Assembly (NCBI RefSeq): GCF_003952365.1
Contig: NZ_CP034443.1
Coordinates: forward strand, 5,325,001-5,389,000
Length of the DNA: 64,000 bases
DNA from: Mesorhizobium sp. M9A.F.Ca.ET.002.03.1.2
GTDB taxonomy: Bacteria > Pseudomonadota > Alphaproteobacteria > Rhizobiales > Rhizobiaceae
Direction: 5' to 3'
Below are positions 53,784 through 64,000 of the stretch, piece by piece. Each line of letters starts with the position of its first letter. The first letter of the stretch is position 1. The position numbers were made by a program, and so were the translations under genes. The notes under the pieces are model-generated. The model had not been told where the DNA came from. It searched no databases and saw nothing but the letters and a program-made list of their open reading frames with translations.

Positions 53784-55756
53784 CAGAGCATCATCCAGGT
53801 GACGAGTGCGGCAACGCCGATCAGCATGGCGAAGGCGTAATGATAGAGGTAGCCGGTCTGCAGCTTGACGACCCGATTGGTGACGTCGACGACGCGCGCC
53901 GAAACCCCGTCCGGACCGAACCCGTCGATGACGGTGCCGTCGCCGGTCTTCCACAGGAAGCGGCCGAGGCGTTTTGCCGGCCGCACGAACAGGAGGTCGT
54001 AGAACTCGTCGAAATACCACTTGTTGAGCAGGAAGGCGTAGAGGCCGCGATGCTGCGCCGCCAGGTTCTTCGGCATTTCCGGCGCGCGGATGTAGAATTG
54101 CCAGGCAATCGCAAAACCGATCAGCATGGCGACGAACGGCGCCAGCTTCACCCACAACGGCACCTCGTGGATGTCGTGCAGGATGTGATTATCAGGCAGC
54201 GTGAACAGCGACGCCTTCCAGAACTCGGCATAGCCCTCGCCGATGAAGGCGCCATGGAAGATCACGCCGGCGAACAGCGAGCCCACCGCCAGGATGAACA
54301 GCGGCACCAGCATGACCGGCGGCGATTCATGGACATGGTGCATGACCTCGTGGCTCGCCCGCGGCTGGCCGTGGAAGGTCATGAAGATCAGCCGCCAGGA
54401 ATAGAAGCTGGTGAAGCAGGCGGCGACGACCAAAAGCACGAAGGCAAGGCCGGCGGCCGGATTGTGCGCGGCAAAGGCACTTTCGATGATCGCGTCCTTG
54501 GAGAAGAAGCCGGCGGTGCCGATGACCGTCACCGGGATGCCGACGCCGGTCAGCGCCAGCGTGCCGATCACCATCATCCAGTAGGTCTTCGGGATGAGCG
54601 TCCTCAGGCCACCCATCTTGCGCATGTCCTGTTCGTCGGAGACGGCGTGGATCACCGAGCCCGAGCCGAGGAACAGCAGCGCCTTGAAGAAGGCATGCGT
54701 GAACAGATGGAAGATCGCCGCGCCATAGGCGCCGACGCCGAGCGCCACGAACATGTAGCCGAGCTGCGAGCAGGTCGAATAGGCGATGACGCGCTTGATG
54801 TCGTTCTGGACGAGGCCGACGGTCGCCGCGAAGAAGGCGGTGAAGGCGCCGATGAAGGTGACCACGATCAGCGCCGAATGCGACAGTTCGAACAGCGGCG
54901 ACAGCCGCGCCAGCATGAACACGCCGGCCGTCACCATGGTGGCGGCATGGATGAGTGCCGAGACCGGCGTCGGGCCTTCCATGGCGTCCGGCAGCCAGGT
55001 GTGCAGCGGCACCTGGGCCGACTTGCCCATGGCGCCCATGAACAGCAGCAGGCAGACGACGGTCATCGCAGCCTGCTTGTCGAGCGCATAGCCGAGGAAG
55101 GTCAATACGGCAGCACCCTGTGGTGCGCCTTCGGCCGGGATGAACGTCGCCGCATTGGCGAAGATGGTGCCGAGATTGACCGAGCCGAACAGCACGAACA
55201 CACCGAAGATGCCGAGCGCGAAGCCGAAATCGCCGACGCGGTTGACGACGAAGGCCTTGATCGCGGCCGCATTGGCGGACGGCTTCTTGTACCAGAAGCC
55301 GATCAGCAGGTAGGAGGCGAGACCGACGCCTTCCCAGCCGAAGAACATCTGCACGAGGTTGTCGGCCGTCACCAGCATCAGCATGGCGAATGTGAACAGC
55401 GACAGATAGGCGAAGAAGCGCGGTCGGTTCGGGTCGTGATGCATGTAGCCGATCGAGTAGATGTGGACCAGCGCCGACACCGTGTTGACGACGACCAGCA
55501 TCACCACCGTCAGCGTGTCGATCCTGAGCGCCCATGCGGCCTCCAACCCGCCCGACTGGATCCAGCGCAGCACCGGCACGGTGAACACCTCGCCCTCGCT
55601 GAAGCCGACCGAGAAGAAGGCGACCCACGACAGCACGGCTGATATCACCAGCAAGCCGGAGGTGATGTATTCGGACGCCTTGGCGCCGAGCGACGTGCCG
55701 AACAGGCCGACGATCAGGAAGCCGAGCAGAGGAAGGAAGACGATGGCCTGATACAT
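53783..55756 (-). CDS. nuoL: NADH-quinone oxidoreductase subunit L
   Basis: The 657-residue protein has the antiporter core [28 protein letters not shown] and [12 protein letters not shown], and a long C-terminal amphipathic helix with a final membrane anchor that braces the membrane arm. ATG 55756 gives [14 protein letters not shown], the usual NuoL start. Confidence 0.96.
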   Translation of the reverse strand: MYQAIVFLPLLGFLIVGLFGTSLGAKASEYITSGLLVISAVLSWVAFFSVGFSEGEVFTVPVLRWIQSGGLEAAWALRIDTLTVVMLVVVNTVSALVHIYSIGYMHHDPNRPRFFAYLSLFTFAMLMLVTADNLVQMFFGWEGVGLASYLLIGFWYKKPSANAAAIKAFVVNRVGDFGFALGIFGVFVLFGSVNLGTIFANAATFIPAEGAPQGAAVLTFLGYALDKQAAMTVVCLLLFMGAMGKSAQVPLHTWLPDAMEGPTPVSALIHAATMVTAGVFMLARLSPLFELSHSALIVVTFIGAFTAFFAATVGLVQNDIKRVIAYSTCSQLGYMFVALGVGAYGAAIFHLFTHAFFKALLFLGSGSVIHAVSDEQDMRKMGGLRTLIPKTYWMMVIGTLALTGVGIPVTVIGTAGFFSKDAIIESAFAAHNPAAGLAFVLLVVAACFTSFYSWRLIFMTFHGQPRASHEVMHHVHESPPVMLVPLFILAVGSLFAGVIFHGAFIGEGYAEFWKASLFTLPDNHILHDIHEVPLWVKLAPFVAMLIGFAIAWQFYIRAPEMPKNLAAQHRGLYAFLLNKWYFDEFYDLLFVRPAKRLGRFLWKTGDGTVIDGFGPDGVSARVVDVTNRVVKLQTGYLYHYAFAMLIGVAALVTWMML

Positions 55757-55767
55757 GGTGGTTTCCG

Positions 55768-56076
55768 TCAACCCTTCATCATGTTCACGTCTTCGACCGC
55801 GATCGAACCGCGGTTGCGGAAGAAGACGACGAGAATGGCGAGGCCGATCGCCGCTTCAGCCGCCGCGACCGTCAGCACGAACAGCGCGAAGACCTGACCG
55901 ACGAGATCGCCGAGTGCTGCCGAGAAGGCAACGAAATTGATGTTGACCGCAAGCAGGATCAGCTCGACCGACATCAGGATGACGATGATGTTCCTGCGGT
56001 TCAGGAAAATGCCGAACACGCCGAGCGTGAACAGGATCGCCGATACGGTGAGATAGTGCGCGATGCCGACGGTCAT
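55768..56076 (-). CDS. nuoK: NADH-quinone oxidoreductase subunit K
   Basis: The 102-residue protein has three membrane helices and the conserved Glu residues in [11 protein letters not shown] (about residue 37) and in [10 protein letters not shown] (about 73) that form part of the proton path. It is placed between nuoL and nuoJ, one base from nuoJ. Confidence 0.96.
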   Translation of the reverse strand: MTVGIAHYLTVSAILFTLGVFGIFLNRRNIIVILMSVELILLAVNINFVAFSAALGDLVGQVFALFVLTVAAAEAAIGLAILVVFFRNRGSIAVEDVNMMKG

Positions 56077-56077
56077 C

Positions 56078-56698
56078 TCAGATTCCTTCGCCCGTCTTGA
56101 CCTTGCGGATTTCCATTCCAGTCGCCGGCGTGCGGCCGACCTGGGCCGATATCGACTGCCGCTTGACGCCCGGCTTGTGGCGCAGCGTCAGCACAATGGC
56201 GCCGATCATGGCGACCAGCAGCACAAGGCCTGCAATCTGGAAATAGTAGAGGTAGTCCGTGTAGAGGATATCGCCGAGCGCTGCCGTGTTCGAGCGCGCG
56301 ACAAGGTCCGGCATGGGTTTCGAAACCGTCGCCGCCAATTGCGGCGCGAACGTATAGCCCCCGAGGACGACGATCAGTTCAGCCGCCAGGATCAGCCCGA
56401 CCAGCGCGCCGATCGGCGCGTATTGCAGGGCGCCTTCCTTCATTTCGGCGAAATCGACGTCGAGCATCATGACGACGAACAGGAACAGCACCATGACCGC
56501 GCCGACATAGACGACGAGCAGGATCATCGCCAGGAATTCGGCGCCGGTCAGCATGAACAGGCCGGCGGCGTTGAAGAAGGTCAGGATCAGGAACAGCACT
56601 GAATGCACGGGATTGCGCGCCGAAATGACCATGAACGCCGACGCCACCGCGATAAAGGCGAAGAGGTAGAAAAAGGCCGCCTCTAATCCATTCAGCAT
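56078..56698 (-). CDS. nuoJ: NADH-quinone oxidoreductase subunit J
   Basis: The 206-residue membrane protein has five helices and [19 protein letters not shown], the pi-bulge helix typical of NuoJ. It sits near the junction between the peripheral and membrane arms of complex I. Confidence 0.95.
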   Translation of the reverse strand: MLNGLEAAFFYLFAFIAVASAFMVISARNPVHSVLFLILTFFNAAGLFMLTGAEFLAMILLVVYVGAVMVLFLFVVMMLDVDFAEMKEGALQYAPIGALVGLILAAELIVVLGGYTFAPQLAATVSKPMPDLVARSNTAALGDILYTDYLYYFQIAGLVLLVAMIGAIVLTLRHKPGVKRQSISAQVGRTPATGMEIRKVKTGEGI

Positions 56699-56863
56699 GG
56701 GTTCCCCCGGGTTTCCTGGCCAAACAGGACGTTCGTCCTGTTCGTTATCTCTGGCTTCGTCGCCTTCGGCGCCGAAGCCGCGTGTTCCTTAAACGAGGCC
56801 CCTCGCCCCGTCCATGCGTCATTCCGTTTCCTGCTGCCCGTTTACGGGGCGAAGAGAGCTATC
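56699..56863. repeat. Hairpin-rich gap between nuoI and nuoJ
   Basis: The gap holds AACAGGACG-TT-CGTCCTGTT (56723-56742), the palindrome CTTCGGCGCCGAAG (56764-56777) and a worn CTCGCCCCG...CGGGGCGAAG element (from 56802 to about 56853) like the repeat at 11.2 kb. It is the longest break in the nuo operon between nuoE and nuoN and may shape relative mRNA levels. Confidence 0.65.
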
Positions 56864-57355
56864 CTATCGGTACGGCGCATCCAGCGAGATGTTGCGCGCC
56901 AGTTCGCGCTCCCAGCGGTCGCCATTGGCCAGCAGCTTGTCCTTGTCGTAGTAAAGTTCCTCGCGCGTCTCGGTCGCGAATTCGAAATTCGGCCCCTCGA
57001 CGATGGCGTCGACCGGGCAGGCCTCCTGGCAGAAGCCGCAATAGATGCACTTCACCATATCGATGTCGTAGCGCACGGTGCGGCGCGTGCCGTCGTTGCG
57101 GCGCGGGCCGGCCTCGATGGTGATGGCCTGGGCCGGGCAGATCGCCTCGCACAATTTACAGGCGATGCAGCGTTCCTCGCCATTGGGATAGCGGCGCAGC
57201 GCATGCTCGCCGCGGAAGCGCGGGCTCACCGGCCCCTTCTCATGCGGATAGTTGATCGTCTCCTTCGGCGCGAAGAACTGGCGCATCGACAGGAAGAAGG
57301 CGCCGACGAAGTCCTGCAGCAGCAGCGATTTTGCGGCTTGGGATAGAGCGGACAT
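56864..57355 (-). CDS. nuoI: NADH-quinone oxidoreductase subunit I
   Basis: The 163-residue protein carries two 4Fe-4S motifs, [12 protein letters not shown] and [12 protein letters not shown], which hold clusters N6a and N6b that pass electrons toward quinone. It starts at ATG 57355, overlapping the nuoH stop (a GTG one codon earlier is possible). Confidence 0.96.
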   Translation of the reverse strand: MSALSQAAKSLLLQDFVGAFFLSMRQFFAPKETINYPHEKGPVSPRFRGEHALRRYPNGEERCIACKLCEAICPAQAITIEAGPRRNDGTRRTVRYDIDMVKCIYCGFCQEACPVDAIVEGPNFEFATETREELYYDKDKLLANGDRWERELARNISLDAPYR

Positions 57356-58398
57356 CACGCAAACCCCGTGATCTTGAGGAACGCGGCGACAATCACCACC
57401 ATCGCCAGCGAGATCGGCAGGAAGACCTTCCAGCCGAGCCGCATCAGCTGGTCATAGCGGTAGCGCGGCACGAAGGCCTTCACCATGGAGATCATGAAGA
57501 ACACCAGGCAGACCTTGAGCACGAACCAGATCAGACCCGGCACCCAGGTGAAGGGGGCGAAGTCGAAGGGTGGCAGCCAGCCGCCGAGGAACAGGATGGT
57601 GGCCAGCGCGCACATCAGCACGATGGCGACATATTCGCCCAGGAAGAACAGCAGGAACGGCGTCGACGAATACTCGACCATATGGCCGGCGACGAGTTCC
57701 GATTCGGCTTCCACAAGGTCAAAAGGCGGGCGGTTCGTCTCGGCCAGCGCCGAGATGAAGAAGATGACGAACATCGGGAACAGCGACAGCCAATGCCAGT
57801 CGAGGAAGGTGTTGGGCAGGCCAACCCGCGTGCCCAGCCCGTCCTGCTGCGACAGCACGATGTCGGAAAGGTTGAGCGAGCCGACGCAAAGCAGCACGGT
57901 GACGATGACGAAACCGATCGAGACTTCGTAGGACACCATCTGCGCGGCCGAGCGCAGCGCGCCGAGGAACGGGTATTTCGAGTTGGACGCCCAGCCGCCC
58001 ATGATCACGCCATAGACCTCGAGCGAGGAGATGGCGAAGACATAGAGGATGCCGACATTGATGTTGGCGATCGCCCAGCCGTCGTTGACCGGGATCACCG
58101 CCCAGGCCGAGATCGCCAGCACCGCCGACACCAGCGGCGCCAGCAGAAAAACGCCCTTGTTGGCGCCGGACGGGATCACCGGCTCCTTGAACACGAACTT
58201 CAGAAGGTCGGCGAAAGCCTGCAGCGTGCCCCATGGGCCGACGACGTTCGGGCCGCGGCGCAACTGCACCGCCGCCCAGATCTTGCGGTCGGCATACAGG
58301 ATGTAGGCGACGAAGATCAACAGCACGACGATCAGCACGACCGACTTCAACAGGATGATCAGCGCCGGCAGCACGTAGAAGGAGAAGAAGGTGTCCAT
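57355..58398 (-). CDS. nuoH: NADH-quinone oxidoreductase subunit H
   Basis: The 347-residue protein has eight helices and [42 protein letters not shown] and the [16 protein letters not shown] end that form the quinone chamber. It is preceded by nuoG and overlaps nuoI. ATG 58398 gives the common start. Confidence 0.96.
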   Translation of the reverse strand: MDTFFSFYVLPALIILLKSVVLIVVLLIFVAYILYADRKIWAAVQLRRGPNVVGPWGTLQAFADLLKFVFKEPVIPSGANKGVFLLAPLVSAVLAISAWAVIPVNDGWAIANINVGILYVFAISSLEVYGVIMGGWASNSKYPFLGALRSAAQMVSYEVSIGFVIVTVLLCVGSLNLSDIVLSQQDGLGTRVGLPNTFLDWHWLSLFPMFVIFFISALAETNRPPFDLVEAESELVAGHMVEYSSTPFLLFFLGEYVAIVLMCALATILFLGGWLPPFDFAPFTWVPGLIWFVLKVCLVFFMISMVKAFVPRYRYDQLMRLGWKVFLPISLAMVVIVAAFLKITGFA

Positions 58399-58400
58399 GC

Positions 58401-60482
58401 TTATTCCGCCGCCTGCCTGAAGCCGTTTTTCGCCAGCGCCGAGCACTCCGCCATCACGGCGGAAGCCCGCGCGATCGGATTGGTCAGGTAGAAATCCTTG
58501 ACCGGCGAGGTGAAGCTGCCCTTGTTCAGCCGCCCGCCGAGCTTCGCCACCTTGGCGACATCGTCGGCGTTGCCGGCCGCGACCTGGTCGATGCGGGCGA
58601 GATGCGGAAATTCCGAATAGAGTTTTGCGCGAAGCTGCGGCAGCGAATCGAACGGCAGTTTCTTGCCAAGCACATCCGACAGCGCCCGCAGGATCGCCCA
58701 GTCCTCGCGTGCATCGCCCGGCGCGAAGCCGGCACGGTTGGTTTGCTGTACGCGGCCTTCGGTGTTGACGTAGGTGCCCGATTTTTCGGTATAGGCGGCG
58801 CCCGGCAGGATGACGTTGGCGCGGTGTGCGCCATGGTCGCCATGCGTGCCGATATAGACGACGAAGGCGCCGCCGATCTTGGCCATGTCGATCTCGTCGG
58901 CGCCGAGCAGGAACAGCACGTCCATATCGCCCAGCATGCCGGCGACGTTCTTGCCGCCCGCGCCCGGCACGAAGCCGACATCGAGACCGCCGACGCGTCC
59001 CGCCGCATTGTGCAGCACGGCAAAGCCGTTCCAGTCGGCTCTCGCGGCATTGACGGCGGCGGCGAGCTTCGCCGCCTGGCCGAGCACGGCCGCACCGTCC
59101 GGACGCGCCAGCGCGCCCTGGCCGACGATAACGAGCGGATGCGTCGCCTTCTTCAGCACCTGGAAGAACTTGCCATTGCCGTCGGCCAGATCCTTCAGCG
59201 ATTCCGGTCCGGCACCGAGCTGCTCATAGTCGTAGCGCGTGTCGCCGATCTCGCCGATGACGCCGACCGGCAGGTTGCCGACCCGCCAGCGCTTGCGGAT
59301 GCGGGCGTTGAGCAAGGACGCCTCGAAGCGCGGATTGGCGCCGATGATCAGCACCGCATCGGCCTGCTCGATGCCCTCGATGGTCGGATTGAAAATATAG
59401 CTGGCCCGGCCGAGCGACGGATCGAGTGCTGCGCCATCCTGGCGGCAGTCGGTGTTCTTCGAACCGAGCGAGGCCATCAAAAGCTTCAGCGCATAGATCT
59501 CTTCGACTGCGGCGAGATCGCCTGATATGGCGCCGATCTTGTCGGGCGCCGCGTTCGACACCGCCTCCTTGATCGCGGCGAAGGCCTCGGCCCAGCTTGC
59601 CGGGGCGAGCTTGCCGTTCTTGCGTACGTATGGCCGGTCGAGGCGCTGGGTGCGCAAGCCGTCCCAGATGAAGCGGGTCTTGTCGGAAATCCATTCCTCG
59701 TTCACCGCCTCGTTGGTGCGCGGCAGGATGCGCATCACCTCGCGGCCTCTGGAATCGACGCGGATCGCCGAGCCGACGGCATCCATGACATCGATGGATT
59801 CGGTTTTGGTCAACTCCCACGGCCGCGCCTGGAAGGCGTAAGGTTTGGAGGTCAGCGCGCCGACCGGGCAAAGGTCGATGACATTGCCCTGCAGTTCCGA
59901 GGTCATCGCGCTTTCGAGATAGGTGGTGATCTCGGCGTCCTCGCCGCGGCCGATCAGGCCGAGCTCGGAAATGCCCGCGATTTCAGTGGTGAAGCGGACG
60001 CAGCGCGTGCAATGGATGCAGCGGTTCATGATCGTCTTGACCAGCGGCCCGATATACTTGTCTTCGACCGCCCGCTTGTTCTCGTGATAGCGTGAGGAAT
60101 CGACGCCGAAGGCCATCGCCTGGTCCTGCAGGTCGCACTCGCCGCCCTGATCGCAGATCGGGCAATCGAGCGGATGGTTGATCAGCAGGAATTCCATCAC
60201 GCCTTCCCTGGCCTTCTTGACCATCGGCGTGTTGGTGAAGATTTCCGGCGTTTCGCCATTCGGGCCCGGGCGCAGATCGCGCACGCCCATGGCGCAGGAC
60301 GCCTGCGGCTTGGGCGGCCCGCCCTTCACCTCGATCAGGCACATGCGGCAATTGCCGGCGATCGACAGCCGCTCATGGAAGCAGAAGCGCGGCACTTCCG
60401 CGCCAGCGTCCTCGGCTGCCTGCAACAGCGTGTAGTGGTCGGGTACAGTAATCTCTTTCCCGTCGACCTTGAGCTTTGCCAT
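58401..60482 (-). CDS. nuoG: NADH-quinone oxidoreductase subunit G
   Basis: The 693-residue protein has the N-terminal 2Fe-2S domain ([19 protein letters not shown]), the His-ligand cluster segment, the two 4Fe-4S motifs ([14 protein letters not shown] and [10 protein letters not shown]) and a molybdopterin-oxidoreductase-like C-terminal part. It carries electrons between NuoF and NuoI. It lies 74 bases downstream of the extra helix-hairpin-helix gene. Confidence 0.96.
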   Translation of the reverse strand: MAKLKVDGKEITVPDHYTLLQAAEDAGAEVPRFCFHERLSIAGNCRMCLIEVKGGPPKPQASCAMGVRDLRPGPNGETPEIFTNTPMVKKAREGVMEFLLINHPLDCPICDQGGECDLQDQAMAFGVDSSRYHENKRAVEDKYIGPLVKTIMNRCIHCTRCVRFTTEIAGISELGLIGRGEDAEITTYLESAMTSELQGNVIDLCPVGALTSKPYAFQARPWELTKTESIDVMDAVGSAIRVDSRGREVMRILPRTNEAVNEEWISDKTRFIWDGLRTQRLDRPYVRKNGKLAPASWAEAFAAIKEAVSNAAPDKIGAISGDLAAVEEIYALKLLMASLGSKNTDCRQDGAALDPSLGRASYIFNPTIEGIEQADAVLIIGANPRFEASLLNARIRKRWRVGNLPVGVIGEIGDTRYDYEQLGAGPESLKDLADGNGKFFQVLKKATHPLVIVGQGALARPDGAAVLGQAAKLAAAVNAARADWNGFAVLHNAAGRVGGLDVGFVPGAGGKNVAGMLGDMDVLFLLGADEIDMAKIGGAFVVYIGTHGDHGAHRANVILPGAAYTEKSGTYVNTEGRVQQTNRAGFAPGDAREDWAILRALSDVLGKKLPFDSLPQLRAKLYSEFPHLARIDQVAAGNADDVAKVAKLGGRLNKGSFTSPVKDFYLTNPIARASAVMAECSALAKNGFRQAAE

Positions 60483-60556
60483 GTCGTCTCAAACCCCTGC
60501 GGACGTTCCGCAATCTTTCTTTCCGGGCGCGGCCGAAACCGTGCCCGGTATTGAAT

Positions 60557-61252
60557 TCAATGTTTGGCCCTGGCCAGCACCGCCGCCTGGCCAAGCCAGT
60601 CGTCGCGATCGATGCGGCCCTTGAACGACAGATAATCGTCGACCCAGGCGATCTCTTCCGGTGCCCATGCCGCGATCTGGCCGAACGTCCAGATGCCCAA
60701 GCCGTTCAGCACCTTTTCCAGCTTCGGCCCAATGCCCGATATCGCCTTGAGGTCGGCCGGCCTTGCCGGACGGTCCATGGCCTTGGGCTGCTTGAAATCC
60801 TCGGGCATCAACCCGGTCGGCTCGGCAGCCTCATCCACATCCGCCACGCTCGGTGCATCATCCATGCTGTTCGTCGCTATGTCATTCACGTCATTGGCGA
60901 AGGACTGCGCCTCGGCGATCAAGGTTTTCGTCGCCGCGCGCGCCTTGGTCGAGGAACTCTTTCCCGTTTCCGAAAAGCGTTCGGCCCTGGCCTCGAAATC
61001 GTCGACAATCGGCTGGAAAAGCCGCTGCGAGGCCTCGGCCGCGCCCGAGAGCGCCCCCATCCACACGCCAAAGGCGTGGTTGGCAAGCCCGATGCCGAGC
61101 GCCGACATCGCCGCCGCACCCGCGACAGGATGCGCCAGGAGATTGACGGCGCTCGCCATCTCCTTCGGCATCATCCTGGTCAGATCCTGGTTCATCTTCT
61201 CGAACGGGTCCAAATCTGGCATCAAATGATCGGGTTTCGAATAGAGCGACAT
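60557..61252 (-). CDS. Helix-hairpin-helix domain protein inserted between nuoF and nuoG
   Basis: The 231-residue protein has an N-terminal helical region (about 10-130) of phasin-like appearance and a C-terminal domain (about 165-228) with AISGIGPKLEKVLNGLGIWTFGQIAAW and VDDYLSFKGRIDRDDW. The same domain ends the NuoE of this window. AGGAG stands seven bases before ATG 61252. No signal peptide is visible. Its place in the operon suggests a complex I accessory or assembly role, which is inference; the helix-hairpin-helix could bind nucleic acid or protein. Confidence 0.8.
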   Translation of the reverse strand: MSLYSKPDHLMPDLDPFEKMNQDLTRMMPKEMASAVNLLAHPVAGAAAMSALGIGLANHAFGVWMGALSGAAEASQRLFQPIVDDFEARAERFSETGKSSSTKARAATKTLIAEAQSFANDVNDIATNSMDDAPSVADVDEAAEPTGLMPEDFKQPKAMDRPARPADLKAISGIGPKLEKVLNGLGIWTFGQIAAWAPEEIAWVDDYLSFKGRIDRDDWLGQAAVLARAKH

Positions 61253-61303
61253 AGGTGATCTCCTGGTCGTTTCTTCCGTTTGCCCCGAGCCTGTTTCCTC
61301 AAT

Positions 61304-61368
61304 CGGGCCTTTTGCCCGTATTTCAAATCGGGCATTCGCCCGTATTTCCCGAACCGGGCACTTGCCCG
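61304..61368. repeat. Three tandem CGGGC...GCCCG hairpins
   Basis: Short stems at 61304-61318, 61329-61342 and 61355-61368 are spaced about 25 bases apart and share the CCCG(T)ATTTC-type linkers. They fill the gap between nuoF and the helix-hairpin-helix gene and would fold in the mRNA. Confidence 0.8.
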
Positions 61369-61378
61369 TGTTCAAACT

Positions 61379-62683
61379 CTATTCCGCCGCCACCATCACC
61401 GGCTCCGCCCGGTGCGCGTTGCGCGAAAACTCGTCGATACGCCGTTCCACCTCGCCGCGGAAATGCCGCATCAGGCCCTGGATCGGCCACGCCGCCGCAT
61501 CGCCCAGCGCGCAGATCGTGTGGCCTTCGACCTGTTTGGTCACGTCGAGCAGCATGTCGATCTCGCGCTTTTGCGCCTCGCCGCGCACCAGCCGCTCCAT
61601 CACCCGCCACATCCAACCGGTGCCTTCGCGGCACGGCGTGCACTGGCCGCAGCTCTCGTGCTTGTAGAAGTAGGAAAGCCGCGCGATCGCCTTCACGATA
61701 TCGGTCGATTTGTCCATGACGATGACAGCCGCAGTGCCGAGGCCCGATTTCAGGTCGCGCAGCGCATCGAAGTCCATCGGCGCGTCGATGATCTGCTCCG
61801 CCGGCACCAGCGGCACCGAAGCGCCGCCCGGAATGACCGCCAGCAGATTGTCCCAGCCGCCGCGAATGCCGCCGCAATGCGTCTCGATCAGCTCGCGGAA
61901 CGGGATCGACATCGCCTCTTCGACGGTGCACGGATTGTTGACGTGGCCGGAGATGCAGAACAGCTTGGTGCCGACATTGTTGGGCCGGCCGAAGGACGAG
62001 AACCAGGCAGCACCACGGCGCAGGATGGTCGGCGCCACGGCGATCGACTCGACATTGTTGACCGTCGTCGGGCAGCCATAGAGGCCGACATTGGCCGGGA
62101 ATGGCGGTTTCAGCCGCGGCTGTCCCTTCTTGCCTTCGAGGCTTTCGAGCAGCGCCGTTTCCTCGCCGCAGATATAGGCGCCGGCGCCATGGTGCATGTA
62201 GATGTCGAAGTCGTAGCCGGAAATGTTGTTCTTGCCGATCAGCTTGGCCTCATAGGCCTCGTCGATGGCGCGCTGCAGCGCCTCGCGTTCGCGGATGAAC
62301 TCGCCGCGCACATAGATGTAGGCGGCGACCGCGCCCATGGCGAAGCCGGCGATCAGGCAGCCCTCGACCAGCGTGTGCGGGTCATGGCGCAATATATCGC
62401 GGTCCTTGCAGGTACCGGGCTCGGATTCGTCGGCATTGACGACGAGATAGCTCGGACGGCCGTCGCTCTGCTTGGGCATAAACGACCATTTCAGCCCGGT
62501 CGGGAAGCCGGCACCGCCGCGTCCGCGCAAGCCCGATGCCTTCATTTCGTTGACGATCCAATCGCGCCCCTTGGCAATGATGCCTGGTGTGTTGTCCCAA
62601 GCGCCGCGCGCCATCGCGCCAGCCAGCGACCTGTCGAAGCGGCCATAGATGTTGTTGAAGATGCGGTCTCTGTCCTGAAGCAT
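61379..62683 (-). CDS. nuoF: NADH-quinone oxidoreductase subunit F
   Basis: The 434-residue protein has [13 protein letters not shown] (about 53-65) for NADH and FMN, the [16 protein letters not shown] glycine-rich FMN site, and [12 protein letters not shown] with the later Cys for the N3 4Fe-4S cluster. It accepts hydride from NADH and works with NuoE. It begins 10 bases after nuoE. Confidence 0.96.
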   Translation of the reverse strand: MLQDRDRIFNNIYGRFDRSLAGAMARGAWDNTPGIIAKGRDWIVNEMKASGLRGRGGAGFPTGLKWSFMPKQSDGRPSYLVVNADESEPGTCKDRDILRHDPHTLVEGCLIAGFAMGAVAAYIYVRGEFIREREALQRAIDEAYEAKLIGKNNISGYDFDIYMHHGAGAYICGEETALLESLEGKKGQPRLKPPFPANVGLYGCPTTVNNVESIAVAPTILRRGAAWFSSFGRPNNVGTKLFCISGHVNNPCTVEEAMSIPFRELIETHCGGIRGGWDNLLAVIPGGASVPLVPAEQIIDAPMDFDALRDLKSGLGTAAVIVMDKSTDIVKAIARLSYFYKHESCGQCTPCREGTGWMWRVMERLVRGEAQKREIDMLLDVTKQVEGHTICALGDAAAWPIQGLMRHFRGEVERRIDEFSRNAHRAEPVMVAAE

Positions 62684-62693
62684 TGTTCGTTCC

Positions 62694-64000
62694 TCAGACC
62701 GGCTTCTTGCCGAAGACGCGGATGTATTCGGCGACCCCGCCCTTGGCGAGCGCCTTGGCCTGCTTGACCCAGTCTTCGCGCTCGATGCGGCCGTGGAAGC
62801 TGAGATAGCCGTCGACCCATTCGCGCTCGGCCTTCTTCCAGGACGCAACTTGCGCGTAAGTGAAGATGCCTAGCGAATGCAGGATGCCTTCGATCTTCGG
62901 GCCGACGCCCGAGATCAGCTTGAGATCGTCGACCAGTGCTGGCTTTGCGATGCCGGCCGGGCGGTTCTTGTCCTCAAGCGAGGGCTTGCCTGTCTTGGCA
63001 CTGGTCGTCTTGGCATTGGCCGTCTTGCCGGCAGCGCCGAACTGTACACCCTTGGCTTCCGGCGCCTTGAAAGCCGCCGCTGGCTCAGCCTTGGTCTTGG
63101 GACCGCTGCGCTGTTTCGAGACCTTTTCGACCTCCGGCGCGGCCTTGTTGGCGTTGGCCGCCGAATGCCGCGGTGCGGCGACGCTCGCCGCTTTTTCCGT
63201 CGCCGGCGCCACCTTGACCGGCGAAGGCGACTTCAGCGCCGGGCTTGTTTCGGGCGCGTCGGTCTTCGGCTTGCTGGCTTTCGACGGCGCAACGGGGGCA
63301 GCCGGTGCCTGCGCAACCGAAGCGACTATGGCCTCCGGCGCTGCCTTGGCGGCCTTGGCCGCTGCCTTGGCTTCCTTGTCGCGAGTCGTCTTCAAAATTG
63401 CCTTTTCGCTCTTCAGCGTCGTCAGACCGGTGATCGGCTCGGAGGTGATACGGCCGTTCTGCGGCCCCGGCGTCACCGAGGCGCCCTTGCCGGCATCATA
63501 GAGGTCGATGATCTCGGCCAGCCGCTCCGGCGTCAGGTCCTCGAACGTGTCCTTGAAAATCATCACCATCGGCGCGTTGACGCAGGCGCCAAGGCATTCC
63601 ACCTCTTCCCACGACAGCGTGCCCTTGTCGTTGGTGTGGAACTGGTCGTGATGGATCTTCGAGCGGCACACGTCCATCAGCGCTTCCGAGCCGCGCAGCA
63701 TACAGGGCGTGGTGCCGCAGACTTGGATATGCGCGCGGGTGCCGACCGGATTGAGCTGGTATTGCGTATAGAAGGTAGCGACTTCCAGCCCACGGATATA
63801 CGGCATGCCGAGCATGTCGGAGATCGTCTCGATCGCCGCCTTGGTCACCCAGCCTTCCTGCTCCTGCGCCAGCATCAGCAAGGGGATGATCGCCGACTGC
63901 TCGCGGCCCTTCGGATATTTCTTGATCCATTGCTTGGCCGCCGCCGCATTCGCCCGGTTGAAGGCGAAGGCGGCTGGCTGGACGCTGGCTTCTGCGAGAC
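62694..64000 (-). CDS. nuoE: NADH-quinone oxidoreductase subunit E with C-terminal extension (5' end cut)
   Basis: The frame stays open to base 64000; only the first few residues are missing. The thioredoxin-like NuoE part has the 2Fe-2S ligands in CGTTPC and CLGAC. After about residue 200 comes a long Ala/Lys/Pro-rich linker (about 140 residues) and then a helix-hairpin-helix domain ([19 protein letters not shown]...[17 protein letters not shown]). Ordinary NuoE stops near 170-220 residues, so the tail about doubles its length. The same end domain is found in the gene between nuoF and nuoG. Confidence 0.94.
   Translation of the reverse strand, partial: LAEASVQPAAFAFNRANAAAAKQWIKKYPKGREQSAIIPLLMLAQEQEGWVTKAAIETISDMLGMPYIRGLEVATFYTQYQLNPVGTRAHIQVCGTTPCMLRGSEALMDVCRSKIHHDQFHTNDKGTLSWEEVECLGACVNAPMVMIFKDTFEDLTPERLAEIIDLYDAGKGASVTPGPQNGRITSEPITGLTTLKSEKAILKTTRDKEAKAAAKAAKAAPEAIVASVAQAPAAPVAPSKASKPKTDAPETSPALKSPSPVKVAPATEKAASVAAPRHSAANANKAAPEVEKVSKQRSGPKTKAEPAAAFKAPEAKGVQFGAAGKTANAKTTSAKTGKPSLEDKNRPAGIAKPALVDDLKLISGVGPKIEGILHSLGIFTYAQVASWKKAEREWVDGYLSFHGRIEREDWVKQAKALAKGGVAEYIRVFGKKPV

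Noticed and set aside
61255..61719. Plus-strand proline/arginine-rich frame opposite nuoF
   Set aside because: It spans the tandem hairpins and the antisense of nuoF; there are no start signals.
1..64000. CRISPR arrays, transposases, prophage genes, rRNA
   Set aside because: None seen; the tandem repeats found are in-frame coding repeats or intergenic palindromes without unique spacers.

Overview
The window is a GC-rich alphaproteobacterial chromosome segment. It looks like an order Rhizobiales genome and most resembles Mesorhizobium. I judge this from the nuo operon order followed by birA, an RNase J gene, methylmalonyl-CoA epimerase, a DUF1467 gene, proS and lolCD, from the aerobic-type cobalamin genes, from the sarcosine oxidase and dimethylglycine dehydrogenase cluster, from the intergenic palindromic repeats, and from a LexA site of the GTTC-N7-GTTC type. 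The species is inference; no search was possible. Every call rests on reading motifs and gene context.

Layout. At 1-19.5 kb lies a region for breaking down N-methylated and amidic nitrogen compounds. It holds the end of a sarcosine oxidase operon (soxA partial, soxG), a nitroreductase, and an XRE-cupin regulator with two matched palindromes upstream. Next is a coupled four-gene operon (dimethylglycine dehydrogenase-like, homocysteine S-methyltransferase-like, aminotransferase, second dimethylglycine dehydrogenase-like). On the other strand is an ABC importer, cytosine-deaminase-like hydrolase, FAD oxidase and two flavodoxin-fold reductases, with a RidA protein and a creatininase-family hydrolase diverging from it. 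At 19.5-24.9 kb are late cobalamin genes (cobC, cobD, cobO, cobU/P, cbtA, cbtB), with a cobalamin riboswitch before cbtB. At 24.9-31.1 kb are single genes: ChaC-like, Rieske oxygenase, DUF1624 membrane protein, methyltransferase-like membrane protein, HXXEE protein, MerR regulator and MgtE.

At 31.5-38.5 kb a MipA/OmpV outer membrane protein and a two-component system precede a sucrose module: a sucrose-phosphate-synthase-like glycosyltransferase, its phosphatase and a convergent GH32 hydrolase. At 38.8-41.8 kb is an unrecognised membrane cassette: three tandem one-helix proteins with similar C-terminal domains and a convergent polytopic protein. tRNA-Leu(GAG) and lipB follow.

At 43.1-43.24 kb is the most interesting item: a 28-residue one-helix membrane protein gene whose promoter is covered by three GTTC half-sites spaced exactly seven bases apart. 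This is the layout of a LexA-controlled SOS gene and suggests a SidA- or TisB-like checkpoint or toxic peptide. From 43.6 kb to the end the minus strand carries lolD, lolC, proS, a DUF1467 gene, mce, rnj, birA and nuoN to nuoE. A candidate small RNA with its own promoter and terminator lies opposite, between proS and the DUF1467 gene. The nuo operon contains an extra gene between nuoF and nuoG whose C-terminal helix-hairpin-helix domain is also fused to NuoE.
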